Shown: positions 24,346 through 33,520 of the stretch, piece by piece | How positions within the stretch are numbered: the stretch's first letter is position 1 | How the letters are laid out: every line of letters starts with the position of its first letter | Source of the DNA: JAKALX01 sp964508715 | GTDB taxonomy: Bacteria > Chloroflexota > Dehalococcoidia > Tepidiformales > Tepidiformaceae | Direction: 5' to 3' | DNA length: 53,937 nucleotides | NCBI GenBank assembly: GCA_964508715.1 | Contig: CAZDUX010000021.1 | Location: forward strand, 1 to 53,937 | Translations under genes and position numbers: made by a program | Notes under the pieces: generated by a model | Databases searched by the model: none | What the model saw: only the letters and a program-made list of their open reading frames with translations | Told to the model about the DNA's origin: nothing

Positions 24346-26343
24346 TCAGGCAGCATCTTCACCGCCTCCCGCCATTTCGATGAGCACGTCGCCCTCTCGC
24401 ACCACGTCGCCGGCCTGGACATGAACCACCTTTACCACGCCCGTTTGAGGGGCCACGATACGATGCTCCATCTTCATGGCGTCGATCGTCAGTAGTAGCT
24501 CGTGGGCGCCAACAGGCTGCCTTTCAACGACCCGGATGCTCGCGACCGTGCCGGCGAGCGGTGAAGTGACGAGTGCTGCGCCGCCGTTCGCAGCCGCCAC
24601 TCGCCGGGGCTGAGGTGGAGGTGGTGTGAGCCAGAGGTTCCACGTCGCGGGCTCGTCACCGTCCCGCATCACGGTGGCATGGCCGCTCTCATCCAGGTCA
24701 ACGAGCACCGTGAACTCGGCACCATCACCAGCCGTTCGTAGCGATGCCCTGTGCCGGGAGACCGCCGTGACTCGTAACTCGTGGTGGCGGCCATCGACCA
24801 CCACAGCGAACTCGTTTCGGACGGGCTCACGGAGCCCCACCTGGCGCCGCTCATTGCCGTCTGTCAGCCACGTAAGCATCTCTCCCGCTCCCACCCATGT
24901 GGGGAACCCCGTCCCCTCCCTGGACCGGCAGAGAGTGATACCGGCTGCCGCCACCGCAAATACCATATCCGGTGTCCTGGCGTCAGCGAGCAACGGCTCG
25001 AGATCCCCCTCGAGCCAATCAACGGATGCCTCTCCACTCCTGAACGCCTTCGAGGCAAGGATAGCCCGGTGTAGCCCGGCGTTTGTGTTGACTCCATCGA
25101 CGGTGCTCTGCTGCACTGCCCTGAGCGCGAGTTGGATGGCCTCGGGCCGATCCGTCCCGCGGACGATGATTTTTCCGATGAGCGAGTCGTAGTGAGGCGG
25201 GATGATGTCACCCGCCTCGAACCCTGCGTCGACTCGCTCATTGAGGGATGTCAGCGACTCGCTGCGAATGCGGCCCGTGCTCGGGCGGAATCCATCCCAC
25301 GGGTCTTCAGCGTTGATTCGCAGCTCGATGGCGTGGCCCTCGAAGTGGACGCCTGCCTGGCCAAATGGCAGGCGTTCTCCACTTGCGATTCGTAGCTGGA
25401 GCTCCACGAGGTCAATCCCCGTGAGCTCCTCCGTAACGGGGTGCTCGACCTGCAAACGCGGGTTCACCTCGAGGAAGTAGAACGGTCGCTTGCCGGCTGA
25501 GCCTGGCTCTGCCACGAGGAACTCGAACGTCCCGGCGTTCACATAGCCGATAGCCCGGGCCAGGCGAAGCGCCGCCTCCGTGATCTCCTCGCGCAGCAAC
25601 GCGTCAACGACGGGGCTGGGGGTCTCCTCGATGAGCTTCTGGTGGCGCCGCTGCACCGAGCAGTCGCGTTCTCCCAGGTGAACCACGTTGCCGTGGCTGT
25701 CGGCGAGCACCTGCACCTCGATGTGGCGAGCGTGGGTGAGGAGCTTCTCGATGAGCAGGCCCGCATCGCCAAAAGCCGACTCCGCTTCCCGCCGGGCGCT
25801 GGCCACGGACTCGGTGAAGAGACCTGGATCGTAGACCTCGCGCATGCCCCGTCCGCCCCCGCCTCCACGTGCCTTGATCATGATTGGGAACCCGATGCGG
25901 GCCGCTTCGGAAAGGAGTGACCGATCATCATCAGCGCCGTCCCACCCCGGCACGACGGGGACACCATTGCTGGAAGCGAGGCGACGGGCCGCCGACTTAT
26001 CACCCATGCGTGCGAGGACTGCCGGCGGTGGGCCGACAAAGGCGATCCCTGCCGCCGCGCACCGTTCCGCGAACTCTGCCCGCTCGCTGAGAAACCCATA
26101 GCCGGGATGGACAGCCTCGCAACCGGCCGCCCTGGCCGCCGCGATGATTGCCTCGCCATCGAGATACGTCTCCGCCGCGCTCGAACCATCGAGAAGAACG
26201 TGCTCGTCGGCCATCCGGACGGCAAGGCTGTGCCTGTCGGGGATGGAGCAGGCCACCACGCTGCGAACACCGAGCCGGCGGAGTGTTCGAATGATACGAA
26301 TGGCGATCTCGCCACGATTGGCGATCAGGACGGAAGAGAACAT
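24346..26343 (-). CDS. Acyl-CoA carboxylase alpha subunit (biotin carboxylase plus biotin carrier)
   Basis: 665 residues. Biotin carboxylase N-domain from LIANRGEIAIRIIRTLRRLG, ATP-grasp region with KARGGGGGRGMREV and FLEVNPRLQVEHPVTE, then the C-domain. A variable middle part is followed by the biotinyl domain with DAMKMEH, the biotin Lys being about K624. The usual motif is EAMKM; here Asp replaces Glu. Likely works with the beta subunit encoded at 30840, as in methylcrotonyl-, propionyl- or acetyl-CoA carboxylases. ATG at 26343, 6 bases after TACACT (26350-26355), no Shine-Dalgarno. Divergent from the esterase. Confidence 0.92.
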   Translation of the reverse strand: MFSSVLIANRGEIAIRIIRTLRRLGVRSVVACSIPDRHSLAVRMADEHVLLDGSSAAETYLDGEAIIAAARAAGCEAVHPGYGFLSERAEFAERCAAAGIAFVGPPPAVLARMGDKSAARRLASSNGVPVVPGWDGADDDRSLLSEAARIGFPIMIKARGGGGGRGMREVYDPGLFTESVASARREAESAFGDAGLLIEKLLTHARHIEVQVLADSHGNVVHLGERDCSVQRRHQKLIEETPSPVVDALLREEITEAALRLARAIGYVNAGTFEFLVAEPGSAGKRPFYFLEVNPRLQVEHPVTEELTGIDLVELQLRIASGERLPFGQAGVHFEGHAIELRINAEDPWDGFRPSTGRIRSESLTSLNERVDAGFEAGDIIPPHYDSLIGKIIVRGTDRPEAIQLALRAVQQSTVDGVNTNAGLHRAILASKAFRSGEASVDWLEGDLEPLLADARTPDMVFAVAAAGITLCRSREGTGFPTWVGAGEMLTWLTDGNERRQVGLREPVRNEFAVVVDGRHHELRVTAVSRHRASLRTAGDGAEFTVLVDLDESGHATVMRDGDEPATWNLWLTPPPPQPRRVAAANGGAALVTSPLAGTVASIRVVERQPVGAHELLLTIDAMKMEHRIVAPQTGVVKVVHVQAGDVVREGDVLIEMAGGGEDAA

Positions 26344-26442
26344 TGGCGGAGTGTAGCGATCGCGAGACGAGCGTGCTCCAGTGTTGCAGTCCTCAACCGG
26401 CCGGAGCACCATAGCCACCATTCGATTGCCGGGAGGACCATG

Positions 26443-27345
26443 ATGGCCAGCGAGGAACTACATGCCGTGATCGAGATGCTGAAGGCTCGGCCGGTTGCCG
26501 CAGCGCCAACCCTCGAAGAAACACGAGCGGGCTTTGAGGCCATGGGTGCGATGTTCCCCGCACCAGATGGGACCGTGACGGAGGCAGTGAGTGCCGGCGG
26601 GGTGCCCTGTGAATGGAGCAGCGCCCCCGGTGCGAACCCTGGCGTGAATGTGCTCTACGTCCACGGGGGTGGCTATGTCATCGGCTCAATCGCCACTCAC
26701 CGGGGGCTTGTCGCGCGAATTTCAGCCGCCAGCGGCGCGCGGGCTCTTTCGGTGGATTACCGGCTTGCGCCGGAGCACCCTTTCCCGGCGGCAGTGGAGG
26801 ATGCCGTTACCGCCTATCGCTGGCTGCTCGCCAACGGTGGGTCGGCGGCCCGAACGGTGATCGCCGGTGATTCCGCGGGTGGCGGGCTGACAGTCGCGAC
26901 ACTCCTCGCCCTTCGTGATTCAGGTGACCCGCTGCCCGCAGCGGGCGTCTGCCTCTCGCCGTGGGTCGACCTCGAAGGCACGGGCGGCTCAATGACATCG
27001 AAAGCATCAGTTGACCCGATCGTGCAGCGCGACGGCCTTCGGGGGATGGCAGCGCAGTACCTTGCCGGCGCCGATCCGAAGACACCGCTTGCGGCGCCAC
27101 TCCACGCCGATCTCACGGGGCTTCCACCGCTGCTCATCCAGGTGGGAACATCCGAGACACTACTGGATGATGCGGTCCGTATCTCCGAGAAGGCTCAGGC
27201 TGCAGGTGTCGATGTGACGCTGGAGCCATGGGAGGAGATGATCCACGTGTGGCAACTCTTCCCCATGCTTCCCGAAGCGCACCAGGCCGTCGAGCGGATT
27301 GGCCAGTTCATCAAGGAGAGGACAGGCACCCCTGTGACTGCCTGA
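26443..27345 (+). CDS. Alpha/beta hydrolase, hormone-sensitive-lipase (family IV) esterase
   Basis: 300 residues. Oxyanion-hole motif HGGGY (74-78) and nucleophile motif GDSAGG (Ser144) are the family IV signatures. The Asp of the triad is probably in the ETLLDDAVRIS region and the His in MIHVWQL. It hydrolyses short-chain carboxyl esters; the natural substrate is unknown. Two tandem ATGs occur at 26440 and 26443. I chose the second because GGGAGG (26431-26436) is then 6 bases away. It is convergent with the MBL-fold nuclease, 13 bases apart. Confidence 0.93.
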   Translation: MASEELHAVIEMLKARPVAAAPTLEETRAGFEAMGAMFPAPDGTVTEAVSAGGVPCEWSSAPGANPGVNVLYVHGGGYVIGSIATHRGLVARISAASGARALSVDYRLAPEHPFPAAVEDAVTAYRWLLANGGSAARTVIAGDSAGGGLTVATLLALRDSGDPLPAAGVCLSPWVDLEGTGGSMTSKASVDPIVQRDGLRGMAAQYLAGADPKTPLAAPLHADLTGLPPLLIQVGTSETLLDDAVRISEKAQAAGVDVTLEPWEEMIHVWQLFPMLPEAHQAVERIGQFIKERTGTPVTA

Positions 27346-27358
27346 GCAACCTCGTTAT

Positions 27359-28798
27359 CTATTTTCGGGCATGGAGTAGCCAGCCGACGTCGTACTCCTG
27401 ACCGTGTTCCGGTATGTACGGCTCGAACCCGAGTTCGCTCTTGATCCGGCGGGCAAGTCCTCGCGTGCCCTCATCCTCGCCATGGTTGAGGAAGATGGCC
27501 GGTGGTACCTCGGCGCCCGAGCGAATCCAGCGCATCAGTTCGTTCTGGTCGGCGTGCGCTGAGAGCCCGGTCAGCGTGATCACCCGTGCTTCAACGGGAA
27601 CGTTCTGCCCGTGGATACGCAGGACCCGTGCCCCTTCGATGAGGTCGCGGCCACGCGTCCCCGGAGCCTGGTAGCCGACCATCGCGACGAGGTTTCGCCG
27701 GTCGGGCAGGAGCCGCTTGAGATGGTGAAGGACGCGCCCACCCGTCAGCATCCCACTCGAGGCGATGATGATCCGGGGTCCTTCGAGGTCGTTGATGAGG
27801 CGCGATTCATCGACCGTGCGGTGGAAGCGCACTGACCGCGGGAAAAGGGTTCCAGTGGAAGCGCCCGGGATTTCATAGTCCAGGTACTCGGACCCGAGGT
27901 AGCGGTTATAGATCTTCGTGATCTCGGTCGCCATCGGCGAGTCGATGTGGATCGGGATCTGTGGGAGTTCCCCGTCGGCCATCAGTTCCCGGAGCATCAG
28001 TGTCACCATCTGCGTGCGCGCCATGGCAAACGATGGGATGAGGACCGTACCGCCGCGCTTGAGTGTCTGCAGTATTGGCCCGCGAAGCTGCTCGACAAGC
28101 GGCGTGCGAATGTGCGTCCTGTCGCCATAGGTGGACTCCACTACGAGCGCGTCACAGGCCGGCAGGCGGGCGGGGTCACGATGGAGTGGCATGTCATAAC
28201 GCCCGAGATCACCACTGAACACAATCCGTATCAGCCCCTCGTCGCGGTGAAGTTCCAGGAGAATAATCGCCGAGCCGAGGATGTGCCCTGCGTCGAAGAA
28301 GCGCGCGCGGATCCCACCGCCGAGATCGAGGATGCGATGATACGGCACGCTTCGGACGCGAAGCATGGTGCGCTCAACGTCTTCGACGGTGTAGAGCGGC
28401 AGTGCCGGTTTGTGCCGGCTGTATCCCTTGCGGTTCAGGTACTCGGCATCTTCTTCCTGCAGACTGGCTGAATCGAGAAGCATCACGCGGAGAAGCTCGG
28501 CCGTGGGCGCCGTACAGTAGATCTTGCCTGCGAAGCCTTCCTTTACGAGACGTGGAAGGTAGCCAGAATGGTCGAGATGGGCGTGGGTGACCAGTACCGC
28601 ATCTACCGACCCGGGACGAAATCGTGGCGCCGCCCAGTTCCGCTCGCGGAGTTCACGGTCTCCCTGGAACATTCCGCAGTCGATGAGCACCCGCTGCGTC
28701 CCGTTCGTGATGAGCGTGCGCGAACCGGTCACGGTGCCGGCCGCTCCATGGAATCCGATAGTGGGGCCGCTATCGGCCGGCGCGTCCTGCCTGGTCAT
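27359..28798 (-). CDS. Metallo-beta-lactamase-fold beta-CASP RNA hydrolase
   Basis: 479 residues. Zn-binding HAHLDH motif at 72-77, further His/Asp in FDAGHILGSA and FSGDLGR, and the beta-CASP insert with IPSFAMARTQ and ASSGMLTGGRVLHHL. The final motif GLSAHADQNEL supplies the late zinc His. Proteins of this group include CPSF73-like RNA endonucleases and exonucleases, so RNA processing or turnover is likely. The ATG at 28798 overlaps the upstream PPOX stop by 4 bases (ATGA). The frame extends 99 codons further upstream, but that is a shadow of the PPOX gene. Confidence 0.92.
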   Translation of the reverse strand: MTRQDAPADSGPTIGFHGAAGTVTGSRTLITNGTQRVLIDCGMFQGDRELRERNWAAPRFRPGSVDAVLVTHAHLDHSGYLPRLVKEGFAGKIYCTAPTAELLRVMLLDSASLQEEDAEYLNRKGYSRHKPALPLYTVEDVERTMLRVRSVPYHRILDLGGGIRARFFDAGHILGSAIILLELHRDEGLIRIVFSGDLGRYDMPLHRDPARLPACDALVVESTYGDRTHIRTPLVEQLRGPILQTLKRGGTVLIPSFAMARTQMVTLMLRELMADGELPQIPIHIDSPMATEITKIYNRYLGSEYLDYEIPGASTGTLFPRSVRFHRTVDESRLINDLEGPRIIIASSGMLTGGRVLHHLKRLLPDRRNLVAMVGYQAPGTRGRDLIEGARVLRIHGQNVPVEARVITLTGLSAHADQNELMRWIRSGAEVPPAIFLNHGEDEGTRGLARRIKSELGFEPYIPEHGQEYDVGWLLHARK

Positions 28799-29208
28799 GG
28801 CGCGGAACTCCGAATTCGCGTGGGCGTGATGCGTAACAACACCCACATCTCCGGGTTCTTTCCCCAGGTAGCGAGCGCGGCGGCCGCCTTCACCTCGTCG
28901 TAATAGCGCACCGCCAGGCGTTCGGCGAGGGTGAATCCGCCAGCTTCGAGAGTGGCCCGGCCCTCGATAGTCACCCATGCCTCTGGGAGGCCGGCTGGCT
29001 CTTCGACTGTGAGAGCGACCCGAGGGTCGCGCCGAATGCGCTTCACCTTGGGGCTCGTGGCGGAGGTGAAGACGAGTGCCTCGCTGCCAGTCCACTCGAA
29101 CCAGACGGGGACGATCGTTGGGCTGCCGTCGGATTGCAGGGTTGCGAGTTTGGCGATTCGCGGCGCACGCAGGAAGGCGTCCCGCCGTTCTGATGTCATC
29201 TCGGGCAC
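28795..29208 (-). CDS. PPOX-class (pyridoxamine 5'-phosphate oxidase-like) flavin/F420-binding protein
   Basis: 137 residues, a split-barrel protein with the common F420/FMN-binding pattern FLRAPRIAKLATLQSDGSPTIVPVWFEW, then RRDPRVALTVEEP and WVTIEGRATLE. Many members reduce substrates with F420H2 or bind FMN; which cofactor applies is not decidable by eye. I chose the GTG at 29208 (reading VPEMTSERR) since GGGGGAG lies 9 bases upstream; the ATG at 29199 is the alternative. It is translationally coupled to the downstream RNA hydrolase. Confidence 0.85.
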   Translation of the reverse strand: MPEMTSERRDAFLRAPRIAKLATLQSDGSPTIVPVWFEWTGSEALVFTSATSPKVKRIRRDPRVALTVEEPAGLPEAWVTIEGRATLEAGGFTLAERLAVRYYDEVKAAAALATWGKNPEMWVLLRITPTRIRSSAP

Positions 29209-29324
29209 GGTGATCTGCTCCCCCGGGTATTTCTCGAAGTCATAACTGGCGGCGTCACTGGTGCCATGCCGGTATCGAGGCCCCCGGCACGCCTGCGATC
29301 GTCCCCGTTCGCCACATCCTTCGG

Positions 29325-30008
29325 CTACGCCTGGCCAATATCCCGGCGGTGCTGCATCCATTCGAGCACGAATGGGTTGTGCCGCTTTTCGAACTGGACC
29401 GTTGTCTGGTCCATGTGACCGGGCAAGACAATCGTCTCCTCGGGCAACACCAGGAGTTTGTCGATGATGCTGTTCATCTCCTGTTCGAGGCTGCCTCCAG
29501 GGAGGTCAGTCCGTCCAATTGAACCGCGGAAGAGGGTGTCGCCGCTGAAGAGCATCCCCTCCTCGGCGTAGTAGCTCACACTGCCCGGCGTGTGGCCCGG
29601 TGTGGTGATGGCGCGGAGCCGCAGCCCCGCAACTTCCAGGATATCGTCTTCGCTCACGAAGGCGTCCGGGTCGGGAGGGCCGTGCTCGATATCGATACCG
29701 AAGCGCTGCCCCACGCCCTTCCAGCCGTTGCGAAGGAGGTCGAGGTCATCCCGGTGGAGCAGGAACTTCGCACCCGTCGCATTGTGCACACCATGGACGC
29801 CGAGGATGTGGTCGACATGTGCATGTGAGTTCGCGATGAGCTTGATCGTCACACCCATGTCGCGGGCGAGCGCGAGCACCTCGTCAGGCTGGTCGCCAGG
29901 ATCGATGCAGATCGCTTCTCCCGTGCGACGGTTCCCGATAACCCAGCAATTCTCCTGGAATACGCCCACCACGATGCCGCGGACCATGAGTTCATTCGCA
30001 ACTTCCAT
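29325..30008 (-). CDS. MBL-fold metallo-hydrolase, glyoxalase II-like
   Basis: 227 residues. Zn ligands in SHAHVDH (62-67) and later TTPGHTPGSVSYY, FSGDTLFRGSIGRTDL and LPGHMDQTTV. This set is typical of YcbL/GloB-like hydrolases acting on thioesters such as S-lactoylglutathione analogues. Substrate unknown. The ATG at 30008 lies 7 bases after a TATGGT hexamer (30016-30021), suggesting a leaderless start. The next upstream gene (TauE-type permease) is divergent, with only 47 bases between start codons. Confidence 0.88.
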   Translation of the reverse strand: MEVANELMVRGIVVGVFQENCWVIGNRRTGEAICIDPGDQPDEVLALARDMGVTIKLIANSHAHVDHILGVHGVHNATGAKFLLHRDDLDLLRNGWKGVGQRFGIDIEHGPPDPDAFVSEDDILEVAGLRLRAITTPGHTPGSVSYYAEEGMLFSGDTLFRGSIGRTDLPGGSLEQEMNSIIDKLLVLPEETIVLPGHMDQTTVQFEKRHNPFVLEWMQHRRDIGQA

Positions 30009-30055
30009 ACATCGAACCATACCGTACGGGGGTTTAACTGGCGCGTGTTGCCCGA

Positions 30056-30814
30056 GTGGCCCGCTACCCGTACAAACGCAAGGTGGATGCGGGCCTCACC
30101 GTTGCCGTGCTGTTGAGTGCGGCTGCTGCCTCGTTCATCCAGTCGCTCTCCGGGTTCGGCTTTTCGCTTTTCATCGTACCCGTGCTGGCGGTCCTCATCG
30201 GGCCGAAAGAAACCGTCTTTCTCGCCAACGTCCTCTCCGTGGTGCTCAACGCCATACAACTCCGGCACATGCGGGCGTCCGTCGACTGGCAGGCGTCGGG
30301 GATGCTCATCCTTGGGTCATTCCTTGGGATGCCTGTGGGCGTTGCCGTCCTCGTGATCCTCGATCCTGCCGTGCTCAAGATTGCGATCGCGGTTACCGTC
30401 ATCGCCTTCACGGTATTGCTCATTCGTGGCCTCCGGCTCCACCACGGTGGCCGCGCTGGCGACATCGGTGTCGGATTTGTCAGCGGGCTGTTCAATACGT
30501 CCACATCCATGTCCGGGCCGCCCGTCGTCATTTACCTCCAGGGCAAGGGGCTGCCACCGATGCGTTTCCGGGCGACCGCGACGTTCTTCTTCTTCGTTGG
30601 CGGAGTCGGTGCGGTGGTGCTCCTTTCCCTTGGTGGTGCGTCCACCTGGCTCGCCTGGAAGGCGGCGGCGGTCGCGCTACCCGGTGTATTCGCCGGGCGA
30701 TTCGTGGGGAACGCCTTCTACCGCAAGGTCAGTGACGTCCTCTTCCGGCGCCTCATCTTCGCCGTGCTCCTCCTCAGTGCCGGAATGGCCATACTCACCA
30801 CGCTTCTCGGCTAA
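30056..30814 (+). CDS. TauE/SafE family sulfite-exporter-like permease
   Basis: 252 residues with about eight hydrophobic helices in two repeated halves. N-terminal repeat: SFIQSLSGFGFSLFIVPVLAVLIGPKE. Second repeat: GFVSGLFNTSTSMSGPPVVIYLQGKGLPP. This is the TauE/SafE pattern, proposed to move sulfite, sulfoacetate or other organic anions. The real cargo here is unknown. It starts with GTG at 30056. The stop is 25 bases before the carboxylase beta ATG, so it may be read through into it, although that gene also has its own promoter-like hexamer. Confidence 0.87.
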   Translation: MARYPYKRKVDAGLTVAVLLSAAAASFIQSLSGFGFSLFIVPVLAVLIGPKETVFLANVLSVVLNAIQLRHMRASVDWQASGMLILGSFLGMPVGVAVLVILDPAVLKIAIAVTVIAFTVLLIRGLRLHHGGRAGDIGVGFVSGLFNTSTSMSGPPVVIYLQGKGLPPMRFRATATFFFFVGGVGAVVLLSLGGASTWLAWKAAAVALPGVFAGRFVGNAFYRKVSDVLFRRLIFAVLLLSAGMAILTTLLG

Positions 30815-30815
30815 G

Positions 30816-30829
30816 GTGCCGAACGGTAA
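30816..30829 (+). promoter_or_regulatory. Operator-like inverted repeat at the carboxylase beta promoter
   Basis: GTGCCGAACGGTAA, a 12-of-14 match to the perfect palindrome TTACCGAACGGTAA found at 49343-49356 upstream of the peptide-binding protein gene. CCGAACGGTAAGGT is identical at both loci. It overlaps the -10-like TAAGGT at 30827-30832. The ACCGnnCGGT core resembles TetR-type operators; no TetR gene is in the window. Confidence 0.4.
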
Positions 30830-30839
30830 GGTTCGCCCT

Positions 30840-32450
30840 ATGGAATGGCACGACGTTTCCGAACTCCCCACACGAGCCGACCTTCGGGATCCACAATTCA
30901 AAGCCAACCGTGACCATAACCTCGCGCTCGCCGCCGACCTTCGAGCCCGGCTCGAACGCGTCAAAGCGGCCGGCGGACCGGAATACGTGATGCGTCACCA
31001 CGAGCGCGGCAAACTCCTTGCTCGCGAGCGGATTCAGCGGCTCATCGATCCACTGACGCCGTTCCTCGAGCTCAGCCCGCTGGCGGCTGATGGTGTCTAC
31101 GACGATGACGTCCCCAGTGCGGGGATCGTCACCGGTATCGCGCAGGTCGCCGGCCACGAGGTGGTCATTGTCGCGAATGACGCGACTGTGAAAGGTGGGA
31201 CGTACTACCCGATCACCGTGAAGAAGCACCTTCGTGCACAGGAGGTCGCCGAGCAGAACAACCTTCCCTGTATCTACCTGGTCGATTCGGGCGGAGCGTT
31301 CCTCCCGCTTCAGCACGATGTCTTTCCCGACCGCACCCACTTCGGCCGGATTTTCTACAACCAGGCCCAGTTGAGCGCGAAAGGCATCTACCAGGTCGCG
31401 GCGGTGATGGGGTCGTGCACCGCCGGAGGGGCGTATGTCCCGGCTATGAGTGACGAGACGGTTATCGTCCGCGGTACGGGCACGATCTTCCTCGGCGGTC
31501 CCCCGCTCGTGAAGGCTGCGACCGGTGAGATAACAACCGCGGAGGAGCTTGGTGGCGCCGACGTGCATACCCGCGTCAGTGGCGTGGCCGACCACTTTGC
31601 CGAGAACGACGCCGAAGCATTGCGCATCGTCCGCTCCATCTTCGAGAGCATTCCCCATTCAAAGCAGTACCCGTGGGAACTCGAGCCGTCAGAGGAGCCG
31701 CTCCACGACGTGACCGACCTCTACGGCATCGTGCCGCCCGATTCGCGCCAGTCGTTCGACGTCCGAGAGGTAATCGGGAGAATTGTCGATGGTTCGCGCT
31801 TTCACGAATTCAAGGCCCGCTATGGCACAACGCTCGTGTGCGGCTTCGCGCGGATCACCGGTTTTCCCGTGGGGATCGTCGCTAATAACGGCATCCTCTT
31901 TGGCGAGAGCGCGCTCAAGGGGACGCACTTCATTGAACTTTGCGGACAGCGCAAAGTGCCTCTTGTCTTCCTGCAGAACATCACGGGCTTCATGGTTGGG
32001 CGGCAGTACGAGAACGCAGGGATCGCGAAAGACGGTGCGAAGATGGTCACGGCAGTCGCTACCGCCCGGGTACCAAAATTTACGGTGATCATCGGTGGCA
32101 GCTTCGGTGCCGGGAACTATGCGATGTGTGGTCGTGCCTACTCACCCCGCCAGCTCTGGATGTGGCCCAATGCGCGCATCAGCGTCATGGGTGGTGAGCA
32201 GGCGGCGAGTGTCTTGCTCCAGGTGCGGCTTGACCGTGGGGAAGAGATGACGAGGGAGGAACAGGAACGCTTCAAGGCACCGACCATCGAGCGCTATGAG
32301 GCTGAAGGCTCACCCTACTTCAGTACGGCACGCCTCTGGGACGACGGTGTCATCGACCCGTGTGACACCCGCCGTGTGCTCTCGCTCGGCCTCTCGGCTG
32401 CCATGAATGCACCGATCCCGGAGCCGGCCTGGGGTATCTTCCGAATGTGA
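30840..32450 (+). CDS. Acyl-CoA carboxylase beta subunit (carboxyltransferase), methylcrotonyl-CoA carboxylase-like
   Basis: 536 residues, the usual length of MccB-type carboxyltransferases. N-terminal RHHERGKLLARERIQRLIDP, first crotonase-like half with CIYLVDSGGAFLPLQHDVFPD and VMGSCTAGGAYVPAMSDE, second half with PLVFLQNITGFMVGRQYENAG and IIGGSFGAGNYAMCGRAY. LPLQHDVFPD is closer to methylcrotonyl-/geranyl-CoA carboxylases than to PccB. The partner alpha subunit is probably the product of the gene ending at 24346. The ATG at 30840 stands 7 bases after TAAGGT, with no Shine-Dalgarno. Confidence 0.93.
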   Translation: MEWHDVSELPTRADLRDPQFKANRDHNLALAADLRARLERVKAAGGPEYVMRHHERGKLLARERIQRLIDPLTPFLELSPLAADGVYDDDVPSAGIVTGIAQVAGHEVVIVANDATVKGGTYYPITVKKHLRAQEVAEQNNLPCIYLVDSGGAFLPLQHDVFPDRTHFGRIFYNQAQLSAKGIYQVAAVMGSCTAGGAYVPAMSDETVIVRGTGTIFLGGPPLVKAATGEITTAEELGGADVHTRVSGVADHFAENDAEALRIVRSIFESIPHSKQYPWELEPSEEPLHDVTDLYGIVPPDSRQSFDVREVIGRIVDGSRFHEFKARYGTTLVCGFARITGFPVGIVANNGILFGESALKGTHFIELCGQRKVPLVFLQNITGFMVGRQYENAGIAKDGAKMVTAVATARVPKFTVIIGGSFGAGNYAMCGRAYSPRQLWMWPNARISVMGGEQAASVLLQVRLDRGEEMTREEQERFKAPTIERYEAEGSPYFSTARLWDDGVIDPCDTRRVLSLGLSAAMNAPIPEPAWGIFRM

Positions 32451-32505
32451 ACCGGTTGGCAGCCGGGTTTAGCGCTGATACCGGTGATCCCTGTCTCACG
32501 TTGTT

Positions 32506-32534
32506 TTGGATTGAACAGTAAAAACCAATAATAC
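32506..32534 (+). promoter_or_regulatory. Predicted promoter of the PAS-receiver gene
   Basis: The 219-base gap 32451-32669 contains an AT-rich patch unusual for this window. Within it TTGGAT (32506-32511) and TAATAC (32529-32534) are separated by 17 bases, a plausible sigma-70-like -35/-10 pair. The transcript would have a leader of about 130 bases before the ATG at 32670. I see no clear riboswitch or terminator in it. Confidence 0.45.
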
Positions 32535-32669
32535 AGTTAGTTTCATTCCTTATCCCTGCCGGCGCGATCTGCGCAGTAGGATCCGCGCGAAGGTGCTGGT
32601 CGGGGCTGATGCCCATCGGGAGAGTGTCCAGGCACCGGGAAGGTCTCATCACTGGCCGGGGGTGATTGC

Positions 32670-33503
32670 ATGTCCGGAAAAGAGACGATCCTCGCCGCTG
32701 ACGACGCGGATGCGCAGCTTCGTGAACTGCTCGCACAAGCCAGCCTGCCGATGTGGGTGTTCGACGCCGAGACGCTCCGGTTCCTGGCGGTGAACGATGC
32801 AGCGCTCACCGTCTATGGCTATACCCATGACGAATTCCTGGCACTTGAGATACCCCAGATCCGGCCCGGGGTTGAAGTTGAGGCGGTACGCCGGTACGTC
32901 GCCAACCGCCCTCGCCTCGAGATACGAGCTGGCAACTGGCGCCACCAAAAGAAGTCCGGCGAAGTCTTCTGGGTCGACGTTCACAGCTTCCCGGTTGTCT
33001 ACCAGGGCCGGCTGTCATACTGCGCCATCGTCCAGTCGGTCGATGAGCGCAAGCGTCTTGAAGCAGCGCTCGAACCGTTGTGGGAGCAGACCATCGACTA
33101 CGTGGACATGGCCGGACAGTGCGCCCTTGTGATTGACATGAATGATGCCTCCGTGGCCGCGATCTCAGCCGGGCTCGAAGACCTCGGGCTGAAGGTCTGT
33201 GTGGCTGCGGAGGCCTGGTCCGCCCTCGATGTCCTCCGTAGTTGTGCTCGTACCCTTGCTGTCGTCGTGGTCGACGTCACGATTCCCGAGGGGAACGAAC
33301 TCTACCATGCGATCCGCGAGCGTTACCCGTTTGTCCCGATTCTGCTCACTACCGAGTATGACCAGCAGCAGACCTTGAGCTGGCTTGCGCGCAGTGGCCA
33401 GACATGGGCCCTCCGGAAACCGTTCGACCGCAAGGATGTCATGCGGCTGACCAGCGCCGCACTTCAATACGACCGCCAGGCCGGGAACGTGGCCACTGGC
33501 TAG
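32670..33503 (+). CDS. PAS domain protein with C-terminal response-receiver-like domain
   Basis: 277 residues. A PAS domain (about 20-130) with WVFDAETLRFLAVNDAALTVYGYTHDEFLAL and WVDVHSFPVVYQGRLSYCAIVQSVDERKRLE is joined to a CheY-like receiver (about 151-265). Receiver residues: D156 (the second acid is Met157), phospho-acceptor candidate D202, Thr227/228 and K250. There is no kinase or DNA-binding output. PAS ahead of a receiver is the reverse of the commoner order. A sensor whose receiver is phosphorylated by an unlinked kinase is possible. GGGGGTG precedes the ATG. Confidence 0.85.
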   Translation: MSGKETILAADDADAQLRELLAQASLPMWVFDAETLRFLAVNDAALTVYGYTHDEFLALEIPQIRPGVEVEAVRRYVANRPRLEIRAGNWRHQKKSGEVFWVDVHSFPVVYQGRLSYCAIVQSVDERKRLEAALEPLWEQTIDYVDMAGQCALVIDMNDASVAAISAGLEDLGLKVCVAAEAWSALDVLRSCARTLAVVVVDVTIPEGNELYHAIRERYPFVPILLTTEYDQQQTLSWLARSGQTWALRKPFDRKDVMRLTSAALQYDRQAGNVATG

Positions 33504-33520
33504 AGCGGGCTGGCCGATCC

